Positions 35,576 through 47,195 of a stretch of DNA of 64,000 bases are shown here, piece after piece (positions within the stretch are counted from its first letter, which is position 1; every line of letters starts with the position of its first letter). The position numbers were made by a program, and so were the translations under genes. The notes beneath the pieces are model-generated. The model was not told the origin of the DNA, did no database searches, and saw only the letters and a program-made list of their open reading frames with translations. Origin of the DNA: Leguminivora glycinivorella (lineage: Eukaryota; Arthropoda; Insecta; Lepidoptera; Tortricidae); assembly GCF_023078275.1 (NCBI RefSeq), contig NC_062998.1, forward strand, positions 16,505,916-16,569,915, written 5' to 3'.

Positions 35576-38128
35576 TATATACCGACGATCTCGGAAACCG
35601 CTCTAACGATTTCGCTGAAATTTGTTTTGTGGGGGTTTTCGGGGGTGAAAAATCGATCTAGCGTAGCCTTAGATCCCGGAAAACGCGAATTTTCGAGTTT
35701 TCTTGAGTTTTTCTTTCGCATTTGTAAACGTAAAATATGGTCCTTAATTTCGCCGCGCGCGCATCGATTCCGCGTAGCTCAGTCGCACGAGGTCGGTCTA
35801 ATGTACGCAGATAGATCGTAGGTGTCAGGGTTTCGAATCCCGGCCAGAAATTAAGTTTTTGTTTTTTGTCTTTTTTTTTGTTTTTGTATTTATAAGAGTT
35901 TTTTTTTTATCTAAAGACGTGATATATTAAAATAGAACCGAGCGAAGCTCGGTCGCCCAGATATTAATATTTATATACTAACATTTAGTAAAAAATATGC
36001 CAACCTACCTCTATAAATTTAAGATTACCTAGTGACTTATTTAATTTTTTTTTAATAGTTTCTTATGCTCACTCAATCCTCACACTTTTGAAAAGCCGAA
36101 TTTTGATGAAAAACATAAGATTTAGACCGCTATTATATGTGTATAGTTTAGTAAAAGTGAAATGGGAATTTGTAAAATACAAAACGAACCACTAACGTGT
36201 CAGGTCTTTTTATAATATTTTTTTGTAAGTGCTCACTCAGTCCACACGTTTTGAGAAAGTTAAAAATGTAAATATCTTAAGATTTGTAGCACCACAGGCA
36301 CTCGAAAGTACTTCAACATTTAGTAAACATTTTTACTAAATATCCACCATCTAATATTTTATATTCGTTGTCTGGTTTTAAAGATATTCAGACATAACTT
36401 TTCTCATACAAATGTATCAAGTAGGGTGACCACACTATGTCGGCTCCTGATTTCTTACTAGTGAAGTATTATATTCTTTGTTTCTTACCAATTATCATTC
36501 ATGTCCTTTTTAATGCATGCATGTCGATATGGTTATTATCCTGACGTCGATAAAAATTACACAATACACATCATCACTAGGCCAAGAACATAACCTAAAA
36601 ACAGTTTGCAGATGGAGAATTAATATGGTATTAGTTTAATATAAACTAATATTGTCTTCGGTTACCGCGATAGTTACTCATGAAATAAAACTATGGAAAC
36701 TGATTAAATCGCGTATAATGAATTTAAAATACATCCCGACGTTTCGAACTCTTTACAGCGTTTGTGGTCAACGGGTGACTGAGGAAAAATTAAAATGTGC
36801 AAAAGCTACCCACATACAAGAAATATTAACGAACCATGGCCACAAATAATATAGATTTCTAAGGCAGGTTCACACACTATTAATAAAGCTAGTTATACAA
36901 TATTCAAAAAATTTTACCATTATTATGTTAAAAAAAAAAACAATTAATCTACACAAAATTGACAAAGAACAAACTGCAAATGTCCAACACCAGATGTACT
37001 ACAGTAGTACATCTGATAATGGAACAAGCACGACGAAGGCTGTGAGGCATTTGTGTTGTATGGTGTTGGACATTTGCAGTTTGTTCTTTGTCAATTTTGT
37101 GTAGATTAATTGTTTTTTTTTTTTTTTTTAACATAATAATGGTAAATTTTTTTGAATATTGTATAACTAGCTTTATTAATAGTGTGTGAACCTGCCTTAG
37201 AAATCTATATTATTTGTGGTCATGGTTCGTTAATATTTCTTGTATGTGGGTAGCTTTTGCACATTTTAATTTTTCCTCAGTCACCCGTTGACCACGAACG
37301 CTGTAAAGAGTTCGAAACGTCGGGATGTATTTTAAATTCATTATACGCGATTTAATCCGTTTCCATAGTTTTATTTCATTAATATAAACTATTATCAAAA
37401 TTGAACGAAACTCCCCAATCTCAATATGACAATGAGAAGGCGGGGAAAATCAGGAGCCGACATAGTGTGGTCACCCTACATGATACATTTGTATGAGAAA
37501 AGTTATGTCTGAATATCTTTAAAACCAGACAAGGAATATAAAATATTAGATGGTGGATATTTAGTAAAAAATTTACTAAATGTTGAAGTACTTTCGAGTG
37601 TCTGTAGTGCTACAAATCTTAAGATATTTACATTTTTAACTTTCTCAAAACGTGTGGACTGAGTGAGCACTTACAAAAATTTATTATAAAAAAACCTGAC
37701 ACGTTATTGGTTCGTTTTGTATTTTACAAATTCCCATTTCACTTTTAGTAAAACTATACACATATAATAGCGGTCTAAATCTTATGTTTTTCATCAAAAT
37801 TCGGCTTTTCAAAAGTGTGAGGATTGAGTGAGCATAAACTATTTGTAAAAAATTAAATACGTAACTAAGTAGGTGATCTAAAATTTATAGAGGTAGGTTG
37901 GCATATTTTTTACTAAATGTTAGTATATAAATATTATATGTTAAATGAATACATTCAGTTTTCGTTGGTAGTTTGTGAGAACTGAGTGAGCACATGTTAA
38001 TGACTGTATCTTTTGATTTATCTTTTTACAAATTCAGAGATTCGTTTTACAATTGTTTTAGAACTTTTACTAAAAGATCAGCATATTTTTTTATTTTCGG
38101 AAGGTGCTCACTCAATCCACACGCACAT
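35308..38128. mobile_element. Foldback element B
   Basis: 2821 bp, flanked by the 9-bp duplication TAAGGATTT (35299-35307, 38129-38137). The ends are inverted repeats (left GTGTGCGTATGGATTGAG, right complement ATGTGCGTGTGGATTGAG). The whole element folds back, with arms paired to about 36995/37050. Outer arms contain modules of about 165 bp starting TTTAGTAAAAG; the inner arms carry inverted copies of a 'CCCGACGTTTCGAACTC' repeat. A 461-bp insertion (35505-35965) interrupts the left arm only. No transposase. Confidence 0.8.
35505..35965 (+). mobile_element. SINE/Helitron-like insertion in the left arm of element B
   Basis: Absent from the right arm, so its limits are exact: CTTATACTATTAAACGAGCA ... 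CCAGATATT. It contains a (TTTA)n run, a tRNA-like segment with a B-box-like GTTTCGAATCCCGG near 35830, and a 3' hairpin ACCGAGC-GAA-GCTCGGT eleven bases from the end. The terminal hairpin and lack of a target duplication suggest a Helitron/Helentron-type origin; the tRNA-like box suggests a SINE. I cannot decide. Confidence 0.6.
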
Positions 38129-38207
38129 TAAGGATTTGAGTTTAATGGAATCTAAAATGAGCTGGAGTATTGAATTAAAGCGATGGGCTAAACGTCACAG
38201 TACGTAA

Positions 38208-38996
38208 TTATTATTATTATAAACCTGTTGTACGGGAATAAAATTAATAGCACACTGGAAATAAAATTAATAGAAAAATCAAACAAATTTTTATTTATAC
38301 TGAATAATCGGTTTGGACACTAACATTTCTTATAGGTAAGTACATAAGTATTATATTAGACAATAAACATTAAACAATACACTTTAAATTATCAAAGAGT
38401 ACCTACGCTGTCAAAACATAAGAAACCATTTTCTAATTTTCTTACTTAAGAAAGTTGAAAAAGCGTTCTCTTATAAATCATAAGATTCACAAGTGTTAGA
38501 CACAGATCCTTAATTCTATATGTACAGATATATTACAATCAGTACGATGGCCGATTATTAAGTATCCGGAAAACAAACGAATATAGGTATATAGTTGGTT
38601 GTACATCTAGACACAATAAACCACTTGGAGCCACTTTTGACCCCTTGCTAACTAAAAATCCTTTTAACAGCAACAAATGAAATTTAGTTTATTTTGAGAC
38701 TTACAACACTAGTATTGATAAATATTGCTAAATCATTTATAATAGTTTCAATCAATGGATTATTTAACTCATTAAACCATTGATACTTATGGATTGACCT
38801 CTGACGGGACTTCCCTCTAAAAGTCTAATAAATGGCGAATTGCTGCATTACAAATCTACGAATAATAACATCGCACGAACATTTTCACGATTCATAAATT
38901 TAATTGATATTCCTGTAAGTGCGCAATTCCAGTAACATAAGTGTCAGCCCTAGTGGGAAGGTGCTCATATTTGACATCTAAGATTGAAATAATTGT
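38208..38996. other. Probable 3' flank/UTR of the zinc-finger gene
   Basis: AT-rich, no ORF and no repeat I recognise. A minus-strand AATAAA lies near 38291 and could end the transcript. Confidence 0.3.
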
Positions 38997-41900
38997 TCAC
39001 TGAATCATATTCGTCTGATTGCAATCAATTTCTATTATATCATACTTAAAACGACGTCCATTATTATTGTGATGAGTTAAAATATGAGTAAACAATACAT
39101 TTGGAGTAAATAGTAAGTCACATTTCTGGCATTTTAGTTTGGGTATTTTAGGATTTGATTTGCATACACCAAAATGTCTAGATATACTATCTACATTTAA
39201 AAAATGCAATTGGCAAGTACATTTGTAAAGCTTCGCGATTTCTTCCTCGATAGGTTCCGAGTCCGACGTCATTGTTACTGCAATTGTATCATCAACCGCA
39301 CTTGTATAATTTTCATTAGCACGCAAGATTTCTGCATCAGAGTCGGTATCGGTATTGCTGGCGGACAAATCGGAATCATTATCTTTTGTATACAATTTAG
39401 TGTCATTTTTATTCTTGTCAACCGTGCACGGATCGAATGGGATTATGTACATATTCGATCGAAGAAAATGAGGATCCTGTTCATGAGACTTGGTATGAGT
39501 TTTCAATCTTCCGGCAGAAAAATACAAGCCACATTCGATACACTTTGACCGTTGTTTTCCAAAACGACAAATGTGTTTAGGCATGACATCCTCATTCTTA
39601 ATACAAATCTCACAGGCATTACACACAAACAGTCTATAATCATACACTGCGCCTTTAAATTTAAATTTTGAGTCCATTTCAATCTTCATTTCCAAACTAT
39701 TCGCTTCGCCGATCAGAATCACCTTCATGTTGCTATAATTAAAACTGACAAATTCTTTGTGCATGTTCATATGACTTTCGTAATACTCCATATTCAGCAA
39801 CAATGCACAATCTGGGCACTGCTTCACATTAATAAAGTCACATTTATGAATATCTTGAAGTTTACTAATGATTACATTACAATTTCTGCACTTATATAAG
39901 ACGTGATTTTTACGTAAACAGAATGAGCGATTTATTTCCAAATCCCGTTCCCGGTTGAAAACAACTATCCTGTATGACTGCATACTAATATCAAGACGGT
40001 TGTGAATTTTTTCGTGTTCAATTCGAGATGCAGACGAATTAAACGGTATACTACATATAGTACAGGGGTGATATCTCAGCTTAAAACAAGCATTCTCTGA
40101 ATGCTTAAACAACGAACTAGGCTCAATGAAACAGTTACACTGATTACATTTATAAACAGTTAAAGTAGGATCTCCGTGTTGTATTACATCCATCTTAATT
40201 CTACACTCGAACCTGTATATAGAAGTACTCAATATATTTATGATTTCTTCACTTGAGCACTTTTCAAAAATGTGTTTTATCCACAAGTTATTATCTGCAG
40301 GCAAATAATAACTGTCAAAATGTAACAATTTCAACAGGATTCCTTTTTCATGCACAGTTTGATGGGCTTTGTAACATTCTTCATCGATGTTTAAATTACA
40401 AATATTGCAAACTATTGTATTTATCACATTTTCCTCAGACTCGTAATGACTCTGACTGTGTTCTACTGCTTTATCATATGTGTCAACAGAAACTGAACAA
40501 TTTCGACAAGTATATACTATATATTCCATACTATCTGGTGCATTTAGTAATGTCGCATCGTTGGTATGTAATTCTGTTTGGTGGCATTCATGTTTAGAAC
40601 TGTCACCTTCATTGTTTTCAGTTTCATGTTTATCAGTTATTTGATCTAAATTGCTAGTGATAACACTAACAGTAGATTGCGAATTCTTGGATTCCATCAC
40701 CTTAGTATTATCCGTTATATATTGATGAAAGCTCATATGCAATTTAAAAGCAGCTTCAGATAACTTTATTTCGCAAATATGGCACGTTAACGATGACACA
40801 TCGTTGCATATATGGTTATTCTTAGCCGTTACAGTTAGAAAATGTACAGCACAAGAGGTACATTTTGGATAATCAGGCAAAGGTGGATTCCTAGGCTGGC
40901 CATTGTGCAAGTCAAAGAATTTGAAATTTTTCAATGTTAAGTTTTTTCTTTCCTCGTGAAGTCTATTATGTAATTCAAAAGAAGAGCTGCTAAATTTAAG
41001 ACCACAGTATTTGCAAGGTAATGCTGTAATGTTTATGCAATTGTCTTGTATATGACTACTTTTTCTAGACTGGATTTCGAAGCATTTACAAGTTACACAA
41101 AAGTAATTTGATAGATTGCATTCGTCTACAAGTTGCTTTCTATTATTCAACTTAGGCATAGGAAGATCAATTGGGCGCCCACTATATAAATCATATAATT
41201 TAAAATTATTGACTGATAGGTCTTTGTTTTCCTTGTGTAAACGTTTGTGTGTCTTCATAGATGCTGCGGTAAATCTTAGACTACAGAGTTTGCAAGTTAT
41301 TTTGGACAAACTGTTGCACTGAGCCTGTAAATGGACCTTTTGCGTAAATATGGACACGAAGCATTTACAAGTTTCACAAAAGTAATATTTCAAGTTACGC
41401 TTTAGACGTTTGCCTTCAATGCGCAAAGGTTGCTTTGTTTGCATAATTTCAGCTTCATTAGTCGCTTTAACAGGTACATTCAGTTTCTTATTTAGTTCTT
41501 CCGGTTTACGAGAATTCATAGGTTGCCCGTTCTGCAGGTTATAAATTTTAAAATTATTTAGTGTCAAATCTTTATTTTCTTTGTGTTGACATATATGTGT
41601 CTCTATGGAGTTTTTAGTAATCGTTAAACCACAACTTTCGCAAGTCACTTTATCGATGTTCTTGCAACGTGCCTTTAAATGAAAACCTTTTCTAGATTTG
41701 GTTACCAAGCATTCACATGTTTCACAATAGTATAATATCATATTTATGTTTGTGCGCCAATTATCAGCCTCTCTATGTATTTTTGAGTGAAGAGCTTCAG
41801 ATTCATTGGGTGAAAGTTGCGTTTTATTAGTGATTACAGGGTCTTCAGACTGTTTAAAACCTTTGATGTCTTGGTCATGAGAACTCATCGGTTGACCACT

Positions 41901-44900
41901 GAATAAATTGACGAATTTAAAATGATTTAATGTGAAGTCTTCCATTTTCTCATGAAGACGTAAATGGGTCATGATAGAACCGTTCGTGAATGTTAGACCA
42001 CAGTGTTTGCAAGCCGTTTTCGCTAAATTCTTGCAACGAGCTTTTATATGGGTATTTTTCCTAAATTGGGTTACGAAGCACTTGCAAGTTTTACAATAGT
42101 AGTATGTCTGACTTAACTTTGTACTTATATTATTATCGTCATCGTATATTATAGATCGTTTTGTTTCTGGTACCGATGACTCAACTTTCGTAGGTCTTCC
42201 AATATCTTTAACTTCATTCTCTTCGTACTGATTGATACTTTCATCTTGGGCTTTACTTTCAGAAGGAGCTTTCCAGTTTGATGGCAATTCTAAGTTTGTA
42301 TCTTCGACTTCACTGTTAGTAAGAGGTACAAGATTTTCAACTCTGCTATTATTGTTTATGGGTTTTATACAATTTTCAAAGTCAGCTTCAATGTGAACAT
42401 TTGAGAGGTGTGTAGTTTTTAAATCCTCAGGTTCAAAGTCTACAGTTAGTTCTATATACTCGGTTTCATCTCTCATATCATTATCGTCATCGTATGATAC
42501 AGGTCGTTCTATTTCTGCAACTGTTGACCCAACGTTCGTAGGTCGTCCAGAAGCTTCAACTTCATTTTCTTCATGCAGATCTATACTTTCATACTGAGCA
42601 TTATTATCCGAAGAAGCTTTAAAGTTTAAAGGCAGTTTTGTATTTACATCTTCGGCTTCACTAGTAAGGTGTACAAGATTTTCAAGTTTGGTATAGTTCT
42701 TAATGGGTCTTATTAAATTCTCAAATGAAGTTTCCACGCTTAAAGATCCTTTTAAATTGTCAGTTTCATTATTCACTAGCTTTTTTACATTTTCAATTTC
42801 AATATGATCGCTTGAGGGGTGTAAAATATTTAAATTCTCAGCTTCAATGTTTGCAGATTGTGTTACGCATTCAACATCAGCGTTGCTGTTTACAAGTCCT
42901 ATTATACTTTCGACTGTAGCTTGAATGTTAGAGAGGTATTTATATTTTGTATTTGAAACTATTGCTTCATTATTTACAGGACATATCAAATTATCAACAT
43001 CAGCTATAGTATTAATAGACTGCGTATCATTTTCATTTCGAGCTTGATTGATGGAAATCCGGTTTATATTTTCAACATCAGTTTCATTATTTATAGATGG
43101 TTGAGAACATAAATATGTACCTTCAATATTGACAGGTCGGTTTATATTATCAAGATTATCTTCATCGTTATTGTGTTGTATTACACATAGATTTTTAGCT
43201 TCAGTAACGTTTGTTGGTTGCTTTACATTAACAAGTTCAGCTTTATAACAAATTGCTTTTTGTGCAACTTCCAATACAGGAGGATCCATTGGTTTGCCAT
43301 TATAAAGGTTAAAGAACTTCAGATTCTTCAACGACAAGTCACTTTTTTCCTCGTGTAGGCGCCTATGTGTAATCATAGATTGTTTAGTGAACATTAGACC
43401 ACACAGTTCACAAATAATTTTAGTAATTTTACTACACCTTGCTTCTAAATGGAAATCTTTTTTAAATTTGGTTACGGAGCATTTACAAGTTTCACAATAA
43501 TAGTATGTAAAATTACGCCTTGTTTTCCAGTTTTTCTTATTTTTCGCAGATCCTTTGTTTTTTTCAACCGAAGCTGCATTATTCATATTACCCTTTATAC
43601 TCGTATTATCAGGTACAGGCAATCTCATGCGTAAGCCATTGTATAGGTTAAAGATTTTAAAATTCTTTAATGATAAGTCACTATTTTCCTCGTGTAAACG
43701 CATATGTGCAGTCAAAGACTTAGCAGTGACCGACATGCCACAGTGTTTACAAGTCACTTTCGGAAATCTTTTACAGAGTGCTTTTAAGTGGATATTTCTC
43801 TTTGTTTTCCTTACGCAACATTTACAAGTCTCGCAGTAGTAATATGTTAGATTCGCCTTTCGGCACATAACTACCTTCTCCTGATTAGTTACTGAAGTTT
43901 CTGTAGTGAAACAAAATCTAGATTCATTGTTATCTATCTGCAGTTCTTGTTGTTTATTACTAGTTTGTTCACAAGAATTTGGCTCCAAATCGGTGAGTGT
44001 GTCTACATGTGGATTTAAATTTGTTACTTCACGTATTGGAGGACTTATGCGCAAGCCACTGAAAAGGTTAAAGAACTTAAAACTTTTGAATGTTAAGCCT
44101 TTTATTGCTTGGTGTAGTCGCATATGTGTTGTCATAGACCCTGTTGTAAAAGTTAGACCACAGTATTTGCAAATTGACGTATTCAAATCCTTGCACCGTG
44201 CCTCCAAGTGGACATTTTTTTTAAAATTCGTTACGGAGCATTTACAAGTTTCACAGAAGTAATATTTTAAGTTTATCTTCTTACTCATGCCTCCATTATT
44301 CACAGGTCGTTTTGTATGTTCCGTTTCAGCTCCATTATTCGCAAGTTGTTTTAAAATTATACTTTCAGGTACCGGAGGATCTATGGGCTGGCCATTGTAC
44401 AGGTTAAACAATTTAAAATTCTTCACTGTCAAGCCTTTTCTTTCCTCGTGTAAACGTGTATGTGTCATTATAGATGCAGTTGTAAATGTAAGACCACAAT
44501 GCTTACAAGTTGCTTTGGTTATTTTTTTACACATCCTTCGTTTATGGAATTTATAGGTTTTACTGAACTTAGTCGAAAAGCATTGACAAGTCTCACAATA
44601 ATAATATGTCATATTGCGCCTTCCGAGCGCAGCAGTCCGTTTGGTATTTACAACTCCAGGCATGGCAGGATTTATGGATTGCCCATCGTAGAGGTTAAAG
44701 AATTTAAAACTCTTCAATGTCAAGTCTTTCCTTTCTTTGTGTAGGCTTCTGTGTGTCAACATAGATGCAGTAGTGAATGTAAGACCACAGCGCTCGCAAG
44801 TCTCTTTAGTCATTTTTTTACAGCGTGCTTCTAAGTGTATTTTCCTCTTTAGTTTGCTTACAAAGCATTTACAAGTTCCGCAATAGTAATATGTTAGATG

Positions 44901-46733
44901 ACGCTTTTGACGGAAATGCTCCTTATTTTTGTCTCTTTCTGTAGTATTAGTCGTTGAATATAATCCTGAGGCATTATCTTTTGGTGCCGTATTGTTGTTG
45001 TACATAACATTACATTTATTGATTTTATTTGAATCAATTTTTTCTAAAACCACTTTAACCTCACGAAAGGGATTTTGTATTTTTTGTGAGTTATTGTTTG
45101 CTTGATATTTATATGTGGTTGTCTTTACGGGGTTATCAGAAATTACATCACTTTTTATAATAAGATTTCGATAATTCGGTTCCATATGGTCAGATTCGTG
45201 AGAGGTTTTTAAATTGTAATCCAAAGACATGTTACAAATTTTGCAGTAAATAAATTTCGAAACTTCTAACCCACAGTCTCGGAAATGATAAAGAAAGCTA
45301 CTTTCGGCAAAGAGAACCTCGCATTTAGAACACTTGTATAAAATTTTTGTAACATCTACATTTTCCATATTATATACTACGAAGTTGTTCGAAACTGAGT
45401 GCTGTCTTTCATGACTTAAGGCATCTTCTTTTTTGAAAATTCGATTACAGATAGTACACTTCCAATTAATTAGCATTTCCATATGCTCAGTATGATTTGC
45501 TGCAAATTGTGATGTAGTAAAATGAATGTCACATTTATTACATTTAAATAAAATCGACTTCAACACTGGAACAATCTCAGTATTTTTTCTTTTCATCTGT
45601 AGAATGTCGTACAAATGTTCAATTAGACATTTCTGCGTATCAAATGTTTTTTTGCAATGAAAACAATTAATACTCCATCCGGAAGGTTTTTCTTGGTTTA
45701 CAATTTGACTATCAATATTGGTTTTGGTATTCGGATTTGATTGATGTGGGACTTCCTCATAATTAATTTTATGTATATTTATAAGATGCTTTTTTAATAC
45801 ATGAGGTGCAACAAATTTTTTGGAACATATTGTGCATCTATGTTGGCGCATGGGTTTATAAAAGACACGTCTGTGTTTTGATACTTTTGGCAGCTTTCCA
45901 TTATTAAATGTATGCATATTTATTATGTGTTTCTTTAACACATTCAAAGAAACACATTTTTTGTCACAAAATGTGCATTTATATACTCGATGTTCATTAA
46001 AATCAGTTTCTTTGTGAAATACTTGTACATGCTTCTCAAAAGCATTAAGTTCTGGGAATAAAATCCCACAAGTGTCACAATATCTTCTCGATTTGTGTAA
46101 ATAAGACTGTATATCGAGTAACTCAACTTTTGGTTCGTAGGATGTAACCAACTCTTCAAAATAATTTTCATCTATTGAATCTGGATTGAAGTTTGGATCC
46201 TTTTCAAAGAACTCATCATTTACGCGGGGCGGGTAATCTTGAACAGAATTTTCCAAATGGTCGCCATCATCATAAACTATGTTCGGTTTAGAACCAAGTA
46301 TAATTTTATTGGAGTTGAGAAACTGATCTTGAAATACTTTGTTGTCAGGAATCTCCTCTTGTAGATATGGTTTTCTGTCTTGAACTGAACTTGTTGTAGA
46401 TTCAAATTCTGAAAGAAAAATAATTTATAAGAATTTAACTACTTCACAATATGCGAGTATAGGTACTTATAATTATTATGATAGTTCAGTAAAACAATTA
46501 TATCCTCAATACATTTTTAAAATTAAAAAAGACATTTACCACTGTCATAAAAGTTAAAAGAGTAAAACAATTATATCCTCAATACATTTTAAAAATTAAA
46601 AAATACATTTACCACTGTCATAAAAGTTAAGAACTTCTTTCTTGATTACTGTTACTGAAAACTCAAGCTCGTTTTCCATTATAACTTGTTTCTCCATTAA
46701 ATCCGGTGTTTCTTTGTCAAAATCATCAGCCAT
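38997..46733 (-). CDS. Giant repeated CCHC/C2H2 zinc-finger protein (2510 aa)
   Basis: Exons 46733-46613 (ATG start MADDFDKETPDLMEK, phase 1) and 46408-38997, joined GT-AG to give 2510 residues. N-terminal C2H2 fingers (~149-430) are followed by nine copies of one module, five at ~540-1085 and four at ~1470-1885. Each module has a CCHC finger (YYYCETCKC..HLEARC), a C2H2 finger (CKHCGLTFT..TH.RLH) and a conserved NFKFFNLYNGQP strand. Degenerate finger pairs fill the C-terminus. The region ~1090-1470 is an acidic, Asn-rich low-complexity linker. Nuclear nucleic-acid binding is likely; targets are unknown. I do not recognise an orthologue. An acceptor-like TTTTGTTGCAG ends at 46743, ten bases before the ATG, so a non-coding 5' exon is likely. 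Confidence 0.85.
46489..46634. repeat. 73-bp tandem duplication spanning the exon-1 splice donor
   Basis: Two copies (46489-46561 and 46562-46634) differing at a few bases, each with AAAACAATTATATCCTCAAT, the donor 'ACAGTG|GTAAATG' and part of the exon end. The donor at 46613/46612 preserves the frame of the zinc-finger gene. The duplicate at 46540/46539 would not, because an in-frame TAA follows the first donor. Confidence 0.9.
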
Positions 46734-47034
46734 TTTAAAAACTGCAACAAAAAACAGAGTTTGAATAAATATAATTTTGTATCATTATTCATTTATCTTA
46801 TAGATTCAGGTTTTGCTATAATAAAATTGTAAACATTCTAGCTATAATTAGGTACCTTTCTTTAAGTAACAACTATATATAACATTGTTTTCAATCAAAC
46901 AATCAACATCATTTATTTGCAAGAATACTTAATTTTAGTTACAGGTTGTTCTTGCAAGAATTATCAGCCACAGTTTTTCTATTCTATTCTAAATGGCCGA
47001 ATTCATTAATGTACTTTGAATGTAACAGCCATTG

Positions 47035-47186
47035 AAAATAGAAGGGGATACATGTTAGGGCACCTGATACGGCACGATACCTAATACATAAAATCAATAA
47101 TCGAAGGGCGAATAGAAAAGAAGAGAGGCAGGAGGACCAAGTTAAAGACGTAGTGAGATATCAGGACGGAATGGCGATTATTCCAC
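47035..47186 (+). mobile_element. RTE LINE 3' fragment, left part
   Basis: Plus-strand RTE C-terminal block with several breaks ('RRGYMLGHLIRHDT', 'KSIIEGRIEKKRGRRTKLK'). It resumes at 49094-49140, which ends in a GATGATGATAATG tail. The foldback element A is inserted between the two parts. Confidence 0.7.
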
Positions 47187-47195
47187 AGACAAGAG

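Noticed and set aside
36652..37398. Two similar ~62-65 aa ORFs in opposite orientation
   Set aside because: They are the mirrored 'CCGACGTTTCG' repeat within the arms of foldback element B, not genes.
39204..46171. Antisense ORFs over the zinc-finger gene
   Set aside because: Shadows of the 7.4-kb exon; no family motifs.
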